DNA of 64,000 bases, taken from positions 20,451 through 84,450 of the forward strand of contig CAVUIU010000023.1 of NCBI GenBank assembly GCA_963741615.1. Reading direction: 5' to 3'. Of the stretch, positions 8,784-16,403 are shown piece by piece (position 1 is the first letter of the stretch; every line of letters begins with the position of its first letter). A program made the translations under genes and the position numbers. This DNA is from UBA9676 sp963741615 (GTDB lineage Bacteria; Actinomycetota; Actinomycetes; Streptosporangiales; Streptosporangiaceae). Under the pieces are notes generated by a model that worked only from the letters and a program-made list of their open reading frames with translations, searched no databases and was not told where the DNA came from.

Positions 8784-8830
8784 ACGGCGCCAGGTCCCGT
8801 CCCCGGGACGCGGCCCCCTGGTCCTTGCGC

Positions 8831-9142
8831 TTACTTCTCGATGATGGCGAGCACATCGCGGGCGGAGAGCACGAGGTACTCCTCGCCGTGGTACTTGACC
8901 TCCGTGCCGCCGTACTTGCTGTACAGCACCACGTCGCCGACCTTGACGTCCATCGGCACGCGCTTGGCCCCCGCGTCGTCAAAGCGACCCGGGCCCACCG
9001 CAAGGACTTCGCCCTCCTGGGGCTTCTCCTTGGCAGTGTCCGGGATCACCAGGCCTGACGCGGTGGTCTGCTCGGCCTCGAGCGTACGGACAACGATTCG
9101 GTCTTCGAGTGGCTTGAGAACAACCTTGGTGGCGGTCGTCAC
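8831..9142 (-). CDS. groS: 10-kDa co-chaperonin GroES
   Basis: Seven-membered lid of the GroEL chamber, 103 aa, normal length. The sequence starts MTTATKVVLKPLEDRIVVR. The mobile loop that contacts GroEL is at about residues 22-38 (EAEQTTASGLVIPDTAKEK), and the end is VLSARDVLAIIEK. It is the first gene of a groES-groEL operon and is preceded by a CIRCE element, so it is expected to be heat-inducible through HrcA. A GGAGG-like site lies just before the ATG. Confidence 0.98.
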   Translation of the reverse strand: MTTATKVVLKPLEDRIVVRTLEAEQTTASGLVIPDTAKEKPQEGEVLAVGPGRFDDAGAKRVPMDVKVGDVVLYSKYGGTEVKYHGEEYLVLSARDVLAIIEK

Positions 9143-9238
9143 GATCTGACCTCCCCCTCCGGAAAGGCGGCTGAAAAATGACTAGAGAGGGCGACCGCGG
9201 CGGCCTGTCGTCGCGGGTGCCAGGCCAGCCTCGTCGCA

Positions 9239-9265
9239 TTAGCACTCTACCTTAGTGAGTGCCAG
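9239..9265 (-). promoter_or_regulatory. CIRCE element (HrcA operator) of groES-groEL
   Basis: Reads TTAGCACTC-N9-GAGTGCCAG on the plus strand, against the consensus TTAGCACTC-N9-GAGTGCTAA; one arm is exact and the other differs at two bases. It lies about 97 bases upstream of groES and overlaps a possible -10 hexamer (TAGAGT on the minus strand), so bound HrcA would block transcription until heat inactivates it. The hrcA gene is not in the window. Confidence 0.88.
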
Positions 9266-9312
9266 TTCCGAACAGTATCGCCGACCCGTGGCCCTCGTCA
9301 ACTTGAGCCCTG

Positions 9313-10344
9313 CTAGCCGACCAGGACGGTGGTCACTGGCAGCGACGAATCCGCGGGTACCTCCAGCGGCGACGCGGGGGCGCCCCGTGCGGCGAGCTCG
9401 GCCCCGAGCGCCGCCACCATCGCGCCGTTGTCGGTGCAGAGCCCGGGCCTGGGCACCCGCAGCCTGATCCCGGCTGCCTCACACCGATCCGCCGCCAGTG
9501 CCCGCAGCCGCGAGTTGGCCGCCACCCCGCCACCAATGATCAGATCCTTGACGTCATGCGCGCGGCAGGCGGCAAGCGCCTTGTTCGTCAGCACGTCGGC
9601 GACGGCTTCCTGGAACGAGGCCGCCACGTCGGCCACCGGCACGGGCAGGCCGGCCCGCTGCCGCGCCTGGACCCAGCGGGCGACCGAGGTCTTCAGGCCG
9701 GAGAAGGAGAAGTCCAAGGTGGCGTCGCGGTACTTCCCGCGCGGGAACGCGATCGCGCCACCATCACCGGACCGGGCGGCCGCGTCGATCGGCGGACCAC
9801 CCGGGAAGCCCATCCCCAGCAGCCGCGCCACCTTGTCATAGGCCTCACCGGCGGCGTCGTCGATGGTCGCCCCCAGCGGCACTACCTCGCCAGCCACGTC
9901 AGGCACCAGCAGCAGCGAGGAATGCCCGCCCGATACCAGCAGTGCCACCACCGGCCTGGGCAGCGGCCCGTGCTCCAGCTGGTCAACCGCGATGTGCGCG
10001 GCGAGATGGTTGACCGCGTACATCGGCTTGCCCAGGGCCAACGCGTAGGCCTTCGCCGCGCACACGCCCACCTGCAGCGCCCCGGCCAGGCCCGGCCCGG
10101 CGGTGACGGCGATCGCATCCACCTGCCGCAGCCGCACCCCGGCGGCTGCCAGCGCCCGGTCCACGGTCGGTACCATCGCCTCCAGGTGGGCCCGGCTGGC
10201 CACCTCGGGCACCACGCCCCCGAAGCGGGCGTGCTCGGCGACGCTGGAGGCGATCGCGTCCGCCAGCAGTTCGTGGCCGCGCACCAGCCCGGCGCCGGTT
10301 TCGTCGCAGGAGGTCTCGATGCCAAGCACCAGCGGCGCGCTCAC
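9313..10344 (-). CDS. tsaD: tRNA threonylcarbamoyladenosine biosynthesis protein TsaD
   Basis: Catalytic ASKHA-fold subunit that moves the threonylcarbamoyl group to A37 of ANN-decoding tRNAs, with TsaB and TsaE. Motifs are LGIETSCDETG near the start, the metal-binding NHLAAH with two His, LVSGGHSSLLLV, and a DDAAGEAYDKVARLLG segment; length is 343 aa. I chose the GTG at 10344 because it overlaps the rimI stop as GTGA and places LVLGIETSCDETG near the start; a frame-compatible codon 21 bases upstream also exists. tsaB, rimI and tsaD are coupled, with tsaE nearby. Confidence 0.95.
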   Translation of the reverse strand: MSAPLVLGIETSCDETGAGLVRGHELLADAIASSVAEHARFGGVVPEVASRAHLEAMVPTVDRALAAAGVRLRQVDAIAVTAGPGLAGALQVGVCAAKAYALALGKPMYAVNHLAAHIAVDQLEHGPLPRPVVALLVSGGHSSLLLVPDVAGEVVPLGATIDDAAGEAYDKVARLLGMGFPGGPPIDAAARSGDGGAIAFPRGKYRDATLDFSFSGLKTSVARWVQARQRAGLPVPVADVAASFQEAVADVLTNKALAACRAHDVKDLIIGGGVAANSRLRALAADRCEAAGIRLRVPRPGLCTDNGAMVAALGAELAARGAPASPLEVPADSSLPVTTVLVG

Positions 10345-10847
10345 GCGGCACCGCCGGACCGCCACCGCCGGCCGCCCCGCCGCAGCGAAGCCTGCCTGAT
10401 CTCGCGGCGCATCACCAGCGCGTCCGTGCCGGACGGCTGGTAGTAACCGCGCCGCAGGCCGATCCCGGCGAACCCGTGACGCCGGTACAGCCGCTGGGCG
10501 CGATCGTTGTCGACCCGGACCTCGAGGAACATCTCCGTGCAGCCGCGGCGGCTGGCCTCGGCCAGCAGGCCTTCCAGCAGCGCGGCCCCGATCCCCCGGC
10601 CCCAGCGGTCCTGCGCCACCCCCACGGTCAGCACGTCCGCCTGGCCGCCACCGGGCGCCATCAGCCCAGCATAACCGGCGATCACGCCCTCCTCCGCGGC
10701 CACCAGGTAATACTTACCGCTAGGCCCCTCGGCCAGTTCACCGGCGAGCATGTCCGGCGACCATGCCTCCTCGCCGAACAGCGCCACCTCAAGCCCGGCC
10801 ACGGCCGGCACGTCGACGCGGGCCATCGGCCGCAGGACCACGTTCAT
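10341..10847 (-). CDS. rimI: Ribosomal protein S18-alanine N-acetyltransferase RimI
   Basis: GNAT-fold acetyltransferase of 168 aa that acetylates protein N-termini (classically S18). The acetyl-CoA pyrophosphate loop is seen as DRWGRGIGAALL at about residues 80-91, followed by EMFLEVRVDNDRAQRLYRRH and GFAGIGLRRGYY, typical of RimI. The ATG overlaps the tsaB stop (ATGA) and the stop overlaps the tsaD GTG. This tsaB-rimI-tsaD order is widespread and supports the assignment. Confidence 0.93.
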   Translation of the reverse strand: MNVVLRPMARVDVPAVAGLEVALFGEEAWSPDMLAGELAEGPSGKYYLVAAEEGVIAGYAGLMAPGGGQADVLTVGVAQDRWGRGIGAALLEGLLAEASRRGCTEMFLEVRVDNDRAQRLYRRHGFAGIGLRRGYYQPSGTDALVMRREIRQASLRRGGRRWRSGGAA

Positions 10848-11539
10848 GCCGGGGTCACCCCCGAGGAGGGCCGGGCAGCACGGTCCGCGCTCGCGAGCAC
10901 GTTCTTGGGCGGGCCAGGCACCCGGGCATCGGGCCGGCGCAGGTACAGCGGCTCCGGCGGGAGCATGCTGTCCCCCGCCGCCAGCCGGCGGGCCGCCAGC
11001 CCGGCCAGCGTGGCTGCCGACGGGAAGCGGGGCGCGATCTGCTCGCCCAGGAGGCCGGGGTAGGCGACCGGGCCCTCACCCGCCGCGGGCAGGCCGGCCG
11101 GGAGCGATGCCGGGGCGGCCACGCCGGGACCCGACAGCCGCTGCCCGCCCGGCGAGTAGCGGGCCCAGTACACCTCACGGCGCCGGGCGTCGGTCGCCAC
11201 CAGGAACGGCCGGCCGGCCGCCTCGGCGACCGCGTCCGCCGCGATCACGTCGAGCGTGCACATGCCGTGCACACCGACGCCCAGCGCGGCGCCGAGGACC
11301 CGCGCGGTGACCAGCCCCGTGCGCAGCCCGGTGTAGGGACCGGGTCCGGCGCTGACCGCGATCGCGGTCAGCTCGGCCAGGCTCGCGCCCGCCTGGGCCA
11401 TCACCTTCTCGATGTGGCCGGCCAGCAGTTCTCCCTGCCGCCGGGCGTCCACCGTTGTCGCCTGCGCGAGCACACGGGTCCCGTCGTGGACGGCGACCGT
11501 TACGGCAGGGGTCGCGGTGTCGAACGCAAGCAGCAGCAC
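10844..11539 (-). CDS. tsaB: tRNA threonylcarbamoyladenosine biosynthesis protein TsaB
   Basis: Non-catalytic ASKHA partner that binds TsaD in the t6A pathway, about 231 aa. It starts with VLLLAFDTATPAVTVAV from a GTG and contains the family signature AVSAGPGPYTGLRTGL and ATDARRREVYWARY. The longer open frame (to 11677) is unlikely because its first 46 codons are unconserved and overlap the next gene upstream. The stop overlaps the rimI ATG. Confidence 0.92.
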   Translation of the reverse strand: MLLLAFDTATPAVTVAVHDGTRVLAQATTVDARRQGELLAGHIEKVMAQAGASLAELTAIAVSAGPGPYTGLRTGLVTARVLGAALGVGVHGMCTLDVIAADAVAEAAGRPFLVATDARRREVYWARYSPGGQRLSGPGVAAPASLPAGLPAAGEGPVAYPGLLGEQIAPRFPSAATLAGLAARRLAAGDSMLPPEPLYLRRPDARVPGPPKNVLASADRAARPSSGVTPA

Positions 11540-11591
11540 GATTGCCCAGCGTAAGGCATGCTCCCGGGGTCTTCGGCCCGGAGCGCGCCTG

Positions 11592-12608
11592 CTAGTGCAC
11601 CTGGGCGAGGATGTCCCGGGCGGCGGCCACCGCGGCCGCCTGCAGGTCTGGCGGGGACACCCGCGCGTAGCCGCCACGGGGCCGGGCGGGGCCCTCGGTG
11701 ATCACCGTGATCAGCACGTTGTGGTCCCTCACCACCACCGTCACCAGGTTGGTGGTGTCACCGCCCGCCGACGGCACCTGCAGCGCGGCGAAGGCGCTGC
11801 TGCCGAGCCCGGTGATCCGGCTCACGCTCGCCCTGGGCAGGTGGGTGCCCTTGGGTGGGTGGATCCGCTGCAGGCTGGACTGCTGGTAGGCGTCCTTGGC
11901 TGCGAAGGTGGCGCTGCCGTTCCCGCTGGCCAGCCCGCTAGGCGCGTACGCCTGCACGGTCACTTCCAGCACCCGGTACAGCGGCCGGGCATCAAGCGTC
12001 CAGTCGCACAGGCTCTGCGCGCTGCCGTCAAGCGACTTGGGGGCGACCACCCGTCGTTTGCTGCCCGGCAGGTACTGGTCCAGCGTCGCCGCCGTCACCG
12101 CCGAACAGGCGTTCGGCACGGTCTTGAACTCGCCGGGCTGGAACGTGGTGACCACGGAGTCCGGCCGGGGCGCGGAGCTGGAGTGGTGAGTGAGCTGATA
12201 CCCCACCCCGGCGGCGATGAGCAGCACCGCAACGAGGGCGCCGCACCAGATGTATATCGCCCGGCGGGCCCGGCGGGCCCGCGCCGCCGCCTGGAGCCCG
12301 CGGGCACCGCGGCCCGGCCTGTCCGCCGGGCCCCCCGGGCCTGGCGCACCCGGTGCGCCCGCTGGGCCCGCCCGCCCGGGCCGGCGCTCCCGGTCACCGG
12401 GCCGCGCCTCCCCGGCGCCCCCGGCCGGGCGGTCACGCCGCCGGTGCTCACGTTCGTCCTGGTCCGCCCAGCGGGGGCTGATCCCTGGCCCCGCCCATGG
12501 CGGATACTCCTCGTCGTCGGCGTAGTCATCGTCGGACCAGGCACGACGAGGGCGGCCTGAGGCCGGCACCCGGCCAGACCGGGAGGGAGGGGGCCCCTGC
12601 TGAACCAC
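11592..12608 (-). CDS. Membrane-anchored protein with DUF3558-like extracytoplasmic domain
   Basis: 338 aa in three parts. Residues 1-115 are disordered, Pro/Gly/Arg-rich, with an acidic patch (DDDYADDEEY). One membrane helix is at about 117-138 (IYIWCGALVAVLLIAAGVGY). An outer domain follows with two Cys, in PNACSAVT and SLCDWTL, the C...C-W pattern of DUF3558-type actinobacterial surface proteins. Arg-rich sequence before the helix predicts the N-terminus is inside. It lies 51 bases upstream of tsaB in the same direction. The function is unknown; DUF3558 membership is a pattern match only. Confidence 0.7.
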   Translation of the reverse strand: MVQQGPPPSRSGRVPASGRPRRAWSDDDYADDEEYPPWAGPGISPRWADQDEREHRRRDRPAGGAGEARPGDRERRPGRAGPAGAPGAPGPGGPADRPGRGARGLQAAARARRARRAIYIWCGALVAVLLIAAGVGYQLTHHSSSAPRPDSVVTTFQPGEFKTVPNACSAVTAATLDQYLPGSKRRVVAPKSLDGSAQSLCDWTLDARPLYRVLEVTVQAYAPSGLASGNGSATFAAKDAYQQSSLQRIHPPKGTHLPRASVSRITGLGSSAFAALQVPSAGGDTTNLVTVVVRDHNVLITVITEGPARPRGGYARVSPPDLQAAAVAAARDILAQVH

Positions 12609-12878
12609 GGTGCGCCTCCGGGGGGATCGAACCGTGCATGACGGCGCATAACACCCAGGCCTGGGCGACCGCGAGTCAGCGGCCAGCCAGGCAAGGTTGG
12701 GACGGTCGAACTATAGAGCTTCCAGCCCACGGTGGTGGGCTAGACACGCATACAGGCCCACCTGGCAGGACCGCCGGCCGCTGTCCCGCTGAGCCGGGGC
12801 GGCCGGCCTTCGCGCCCCCCGCATCGGCGGCCGGGCGTGTCATGGCCAGGGGGCCTGGGCACGACGTATCGTGTCGGG
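12609..12878. other. Divergent intergenic region with a dyad
   Basis: Separates the minus-strand DUF3558-like gene from the plus-strand small membrane protein, so it should hold promoters for both. The one clear structure is AGCCCAC-GGTG-GTGGGCT at 12724-12741, a 7-base-arm perfect dyad next to an AT-rich CTATAGAGC that may be a -10 region. I see no convincing small gene here. Confidence 0.4.
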
Positions 12879-13238
12879 GTGGACCAAAGGGCGCGCGAGG
12901 ACATTACCGCCGCGACCGCCGCACACCGTGAGCTCGGACCCGGCTACGACGATGCCGTGGCCGAGGGACTGGTGGAGCGGATCGGCGCGGAGATCGACAA
13001 ACGGGTGGACGCCAGGCTGGCTGAGCACGGCGAGCGACCCGTGCGGCGCGACCACGGCGGCCAGGCGAGCCCCGGGGTGCGCCCGTCCGCCGTCGTCCTT
13101 GGGCTCGGGTCGATGACGATCGGCGGCATCACCGCCGTGGGCCTGCTCAACACCCATGACGGCAACAGCTCGCTGCTGGTCGCCCTGATATGGATCATCA
13201 TTGGCGTCATCAACGTCACCTACGCCCGGCGACGCTGA
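12879..13238 (+). CDS. Small integral membrane protein of unknown function
   Basis: About 119 aa from a GTG (DQRAREDITAATAAHRELGP...). The N-terminal half is soluble and helical with LVERIGAEIDKRVDARL, a conserved pattern in actinobacterial hypothetical membrane proteins. Two membrane helices follow, around SAVVLGLGSMTIGGITAVGL and SLLVALIWIIIGVINVTY, and the protein ends YARRR. It converges on tsaE, with only 3 bases between the stops. An upstream ATG at 12843 is in frame, but the family-like sequence begins at the GTG. Confidence 0.72.
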   Translation: MDQRAREDITAATAAHRELGPGYDDAVAEGLVERIGAEIDKRVDARLAEHGERPVRRDHGGQASPGVRPSAVVLGLGSMTIGGITAVGLLNTHDGNSSLLVALIWIIIGVINVTYARRR

Positions 13239-13241
13239 GCC

Positions 13242-13895
13242 TTACCAGCGGCGGCTGCCGGGCTCCTGCCCTACCGCAGCCCGTCCGGCCCGTCCGGCCC
13301 GTGCGGCCCCCGGCCCGTGCGGCCCATCCGGCCCGTGCGGCCCATCGGGCCTGTGCGGCCCACATCTGAGGCCGCCGACTGCGTCCCACCGGTCACCGTG
13401 GCCCTCCAGCCGCACCGTCCGCGGCTCCTGCTCCGGCGCGGCGCCACCGGGCACACTTCCCGGCGCGTACGAGCCGGCCCCGGCAGCGGCCAGGGCGATG
13501 CTGACATCCAGCCGGTCGGCCGCGAGCCCTTCGACCAGCCCTCCGCCCCACTCGACCACGGTGACCGAGGTCTCCAGGCTGGCGTCGAGGTCCAGGTCGT
13601 CCACCTCGGCCGGGCTCGCCAGCCGGTAGGCATCGGCGTGCACCAGGGCCGGCCCGCCGGTCAGCGACGGGTGGACCCGGGCGATCACGAATGTGGGCGA
13701 GGTGACCGGCCCACGCACCCCCAGACCGGCCCCGATCCCCTGGACGAGAGTGGTCTTGCCCGCCCCGAGCTCCCCCCTGAGTACCACAAGGTCACCGGGC
13801 CGCAACTCGGCCGCCAGCCGCCTCCCCAGCGCCAGCATGTCGTCCGCGCTCGCCACCGTGAGTTCCTCACGCACGGCAGATCCGGCCCCTCCCAC
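13242..13895 (-). CDS. tsaE: tRNA threonylcarbamoyladenosine biosynthesis ATPase TsaE
   Basis: P-loop ATPase that drives turnover of TsaB-TsaD in t6A synthesis. The Walker A is GELGAGKTTL at residues 41-50, followed by SPTFVIARVH, HADAYRL and VVEWGGGL. The conserved part ends near residue 140. The remaining roughly 75 residues (217 in total) are a low-complexity tail with repeated GPHGPDGPHGP encoded by 9-base repeats (13280-13368), not part of the usual TsaE. An internal indel in that repeat would extend the tail, so its true end is uncertain. Confidence 0.92.
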   Translation of the reverse strand: MGGAGSAVREELTVASADDMLALGRRLAAELRPGDLVVLRGELGAGKTTLVQGIGAGLGVRGPVTSPTFVIARVHPSLTGGPALVHADAYRLASPAEVDDLDLDASLETSVTVVEWGGGLVEGLAADRLDVSIALAAAGAGSYAPGSVPGGAAPEQEPRTVRLEGHGDRWDAVGGLRCGPHRPDGPHGPDGPHGPGAARAGRAGRAAVGQEPGSRRW

Positions 13896-13900
13896 CGCCG

Positions 13901-13960
13901 GCCAGTGCCCCGCCGGCCAGTGCCCCGCCGGCCAGTGCCCCGCCGGCCAGCGTCCCGCCG
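13901..13960. repeat. 15-bp tandem repeat, four copies
   Basis: Units gccagtgccccgccg begin at 13901, 13916, 13931 and 13946; the last copy is slightly changed. It sits in the gap between the tsaE start and the hydrolase stop. It has the same period as the arrays near 5.45 kb and in the rplJ tail, though the sequence differs. Confidence 0.8.
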
Positions 13961-13964
13961 CCGG

Positions 13965-15041
13965 TCACGCTGACCGGGACAGGTTGCCGCCGCCCGCCCC
14001 GACCCGCGCGAGCATGCTGGTGATTGCCCCGTTCACCAGGTCGGGGCACTCCAGGATGAGCACGTGGCCGCCGCCCGGCACCCAGATGAGATGGGAGCCG
14101 GGGATGTCCATGGCCAGCTCGATGCCGAACCGGGGCGCTATCAGCCGGTCCTTCTCCCCGACCAGCACCGTTGCCGGCGCCTGGCCGAGCGCGACCAGCG
14201 AGTCCCGCTTGTCGCACAGCAGCAGCACCTGGGCGAACCGGGCCACTACCTCCATGGGGGTAGCACTGATCATCCGTCCCAGGAAGCTGATCACAGCCGG
14301 GCTGACCTCGCCGTCCCCGAACCCGAGGTATCGCGCTCCCAGGAACGCCAGATCGGCCGAGCGCCGGCCGTGCTCCACCAGGAGGGCGCGCCTCCCCTTG
14401 GCAGCGCCGTTGAGCACGCCGGGCAGCGCCCGGCTCAGCATCGGCCGGATCGGGGCCGGCATCCACGGGCTGCCGCTGTCCAGGCCACGCGCGGCGGTGC
14501 TGATGAGCACCGACCCGGCCACCTTGGTCCCGAACAGCTCCGGGTGCTGCTGCGCGAGCGCCATGATGGTCATGCCGCCCATGGAGTGACCAACCAGTAC
14601 AACCTGGGCATCGCCCGGCGCGACCGCGTCGATGACCGCCTTCAGGTCACGGCCGAGCTGGTCGATGCTGGCGGATCCGGACTTGGAGCGTCCGGACCGC
14701 CCATGGTCGCGCTGATCCCAGAAGACCAGCCGGTGACCGGACAGACCGCGGCGCTGGAAGTGCCAGCAGTCCTGGTTCAGCGTGTAGCCATGGGAGAAGA
14801 TGACGGTGATGGGCGCGGTCGCCGGGCCGTCCGTCTCGACGTGCAGCGCCACCCCGTCCTCGGTGAGCACGGTGAGCGGGCGCCCCCGCAGTCCCCCCAG
14901 CCGCTCGGCGGACTGCGGGTCGCCGCGGCCGCGGATCCGCCCGACCGCGATCCGCTCGGCGGCCAGAACCGCCCCCATGCCCGCCGCTGTCGCGCCAGCG
15001 ACCACCCCGGCAGCGCCGGTGATCCGCCGCCAGCTGGCCAT
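13965..15041 (-). CDS. Alpha/beta fold hydrolase
   Basis: 358 aa. An N-terminal hydrophobic segment (GAAGVVAGATAAGMGAVLAA, about residues 9-28) suggests a membrane anchor or signal sequence. The oxyanion region SHGYTLNQ is followed by the nucleophile elbow GHSMGG with Ser153. VGEKDRLIAP carries the acid and GGGHVLILE the catalytic His, completing the triad. The gene lies between alr and tsaE, a common actinobacterial position for a hydrolase of unknown substrate. The substrate cannot be inferred. Confidence 0.88.
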   Translation of the reverse strand: MASWRRITGAAGVVAGATAAGMGAVLAAERIAVGRIRGRGDPQSAERLGGLRGRPLTVLTEDGVALHVETDGPATAPITVIFSHGYTLNQDCWHFQRRGLSGHRLVFWDQRDHGRSGRSKSGSASIDQLGRDLKAVIDAVAPGDAQVVLVGHSMGGMTIMALAQQHPELFGTKVAGSVLISTAARGLDSGSPWMPAPIRPMLSRALPGVLNGAAKGRRALLVEHGRRSADLAFLGARYLGFGDGEVSPAVISFLGRMISATPMEVVARFAQVLLLCDKRDSLVALGQAPATVLVGEKDRLIAPRFGIELAMDIPGSHLIWVPGGGHVLILECPDLVNGAITSMLARVGAGGGNLSRSA

Positions 15042-15133
15042 CCGCCCTCCCGCTCAGCCATTCCGAAGCTGCTCACATATGGCCCGCCCGGGCTGCTGCC
15101 GTGCGGAGCGGCACCTGGCGCCAGGCGGTGCCG

Positions 15134-16324
15134 CTATGCGGGTGATGCCGGAATACGCCCCGGCACCTCGGTGCCCGCACCGGCGGGCAGGGAATCGTGC
15201 TCATATGCTACTCCAAAGTAGCTTCTGGGCGTCCTCCCGCCGAACCTGGTCACGATCTCATAGGACAGCGTTCCCAGCGCGTCGGCCCATTCCTGGGCGG
15301 TGGGCTCGCCCGAGTCGCCAGGCCCGAACAGGACCACTTCGTCCCCTTCCACGGCGGTCTCTTCCCCGAAATCCACGACGAACTGGTTCATGCACACGGT
15401 CCCGGAGATCAGCCGGCGCCGTCCCCGTACCTGCACCTCAGCCAGCCCGAACGCGCCTCGCGGTACGCCTTCGGCGTAGCCCAGCGGGACCAGCCCGAGC
15501 GTGCTGGGACCCGGGGTGATGTACCGATGACCGTACGACACGCCGGTCCCCGCCGCCACCCGCTTGACCTGAACCAGCCGGGTTCTCACCGTCATCGCGG
15601 GCCGGAGCCAGGGCGGCGGGCCGCCAGGCAGCGTGGAAAGCCCGAACACACCGCCGCCGGTCCGCACCAGGTCGAACCAGGTCTGCGGCAGCGTCAGCGT
15701 GGCGGGCGTGTTGGCCAGGTGCCGCAGCTCGGGTCTGGCACCTGCCTTCTGCGCCAGGGCGATCGCGTCGCGGAACGCCGCGACCTGGCTGCCGATCGAT
15801 GGATGGCCGGGCATGTCCGCACAGGCCAGATGGGACCAGAGCCCGACGATGACGGCATCTCCCGCCGCCTCGGCTGCCAGGGCCGTGTCCACCACGCCCG
15901 GCCACTCACTGGCGGTGGCACCGCCACGCGACATCCCGGTGTCCACCTTGAGGTGCAGGCGGGCGGGGCGGCCAGCCAGCCGTGCGGCCGCCACGATCTC
16001 GTTGACCAGGCCCACCGTCCCGGCCGAAAGATCCACGTCATGGCGGACGGCCTCCTCGTGGGCCGCTCCTGGCACGCTCATCAGGCACAGCACCGGCGCC
16101 AGCACACCCGCGGCACGCAGTGCCAGTGCCTCCGCGACGGTGATCACCCCGATCCAGCTCGCTCCGCCGGCCAGGGCAGCCCGGGCCGCGGGGACCATGC
16201 CGTGGCCGTACCCGTCGGACTTGACCACGGCCATGACGGCAGCGCCAGCAACATGCCGCCGCAGCGCCGTGACGTTGGCGCTGACTGCGTCAAGGTCGAT
16301 GAGCGTCTCCGCATGACCGTCCAT
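15134..16324 (-). CDS. alr: Alanine racemase
   Basis: PLP enzyme that makes D-alanine for peptidoglycan, 396 aa from the ATG at 16324 (MDGHAETLIDLDAVSANV). The PLP lysine is K35 in VVKSDGYGHG, and the opposing catalytic Tyr is in VSYGHRYI. VKVDTGMSRGG and SGTVCMNQFVVD are further family signatures. The open frame extends 90 codons upstream, but that part overlaps nnrE/D and is unconserved. It lies between nnrE/D and the hydrolase, as in many actinobacteria. Confidence 0.94.
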   Translation of the reverse strand: MDGHAETLIDLDAVSANVTALRRHVAGAAVMAVVKSDGYGHGMVPAARAALAGGASWIGVITVAEALALRAAGVLAPVLCLMSVPGAAHEEAVRHDVDLSAGTVGLVNEIVAAARLAGRPARLHLKVDTGMSRGGATASEWPGVVDTALAAEAAGDAVIVGLWSHLACADMPGHPSIGSQVAAFRDAIALAQKAGARPELRHLANTPATLTLPQTWFDLVRTGGGVFGLSTLPGGPPPWLRPAMTVRTRLVQVKRVAAGTGVSYGHRYITPGPSTLGLVPLGYAEGVPRGAFGLAEVQVRGRRRLISGTVCMNQFVVDFGEETAVEGDEVVLFGPGDSGEPTAQEWADALGTLSYEIVTRFGGRTPRSYFGVAYEHDSLPAGAGTEVPGRIPASPA

Positions 16325-16403
16325 GACCACACAGTGTGCCAGCACGTCAGCACCCAACTGGACGGCAAGCCGGGCCGCCTGCGGCGCCCGGGACCCTCCC
16401 GGC

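Noticed and set aside
10844..11677. Longer tsaB start at 11677
   Set aside because: The extra N-terminal 46 residues are unconserved and overlap the upstream DUF3558-like gene; the GTG at 11539 gives the normal start.
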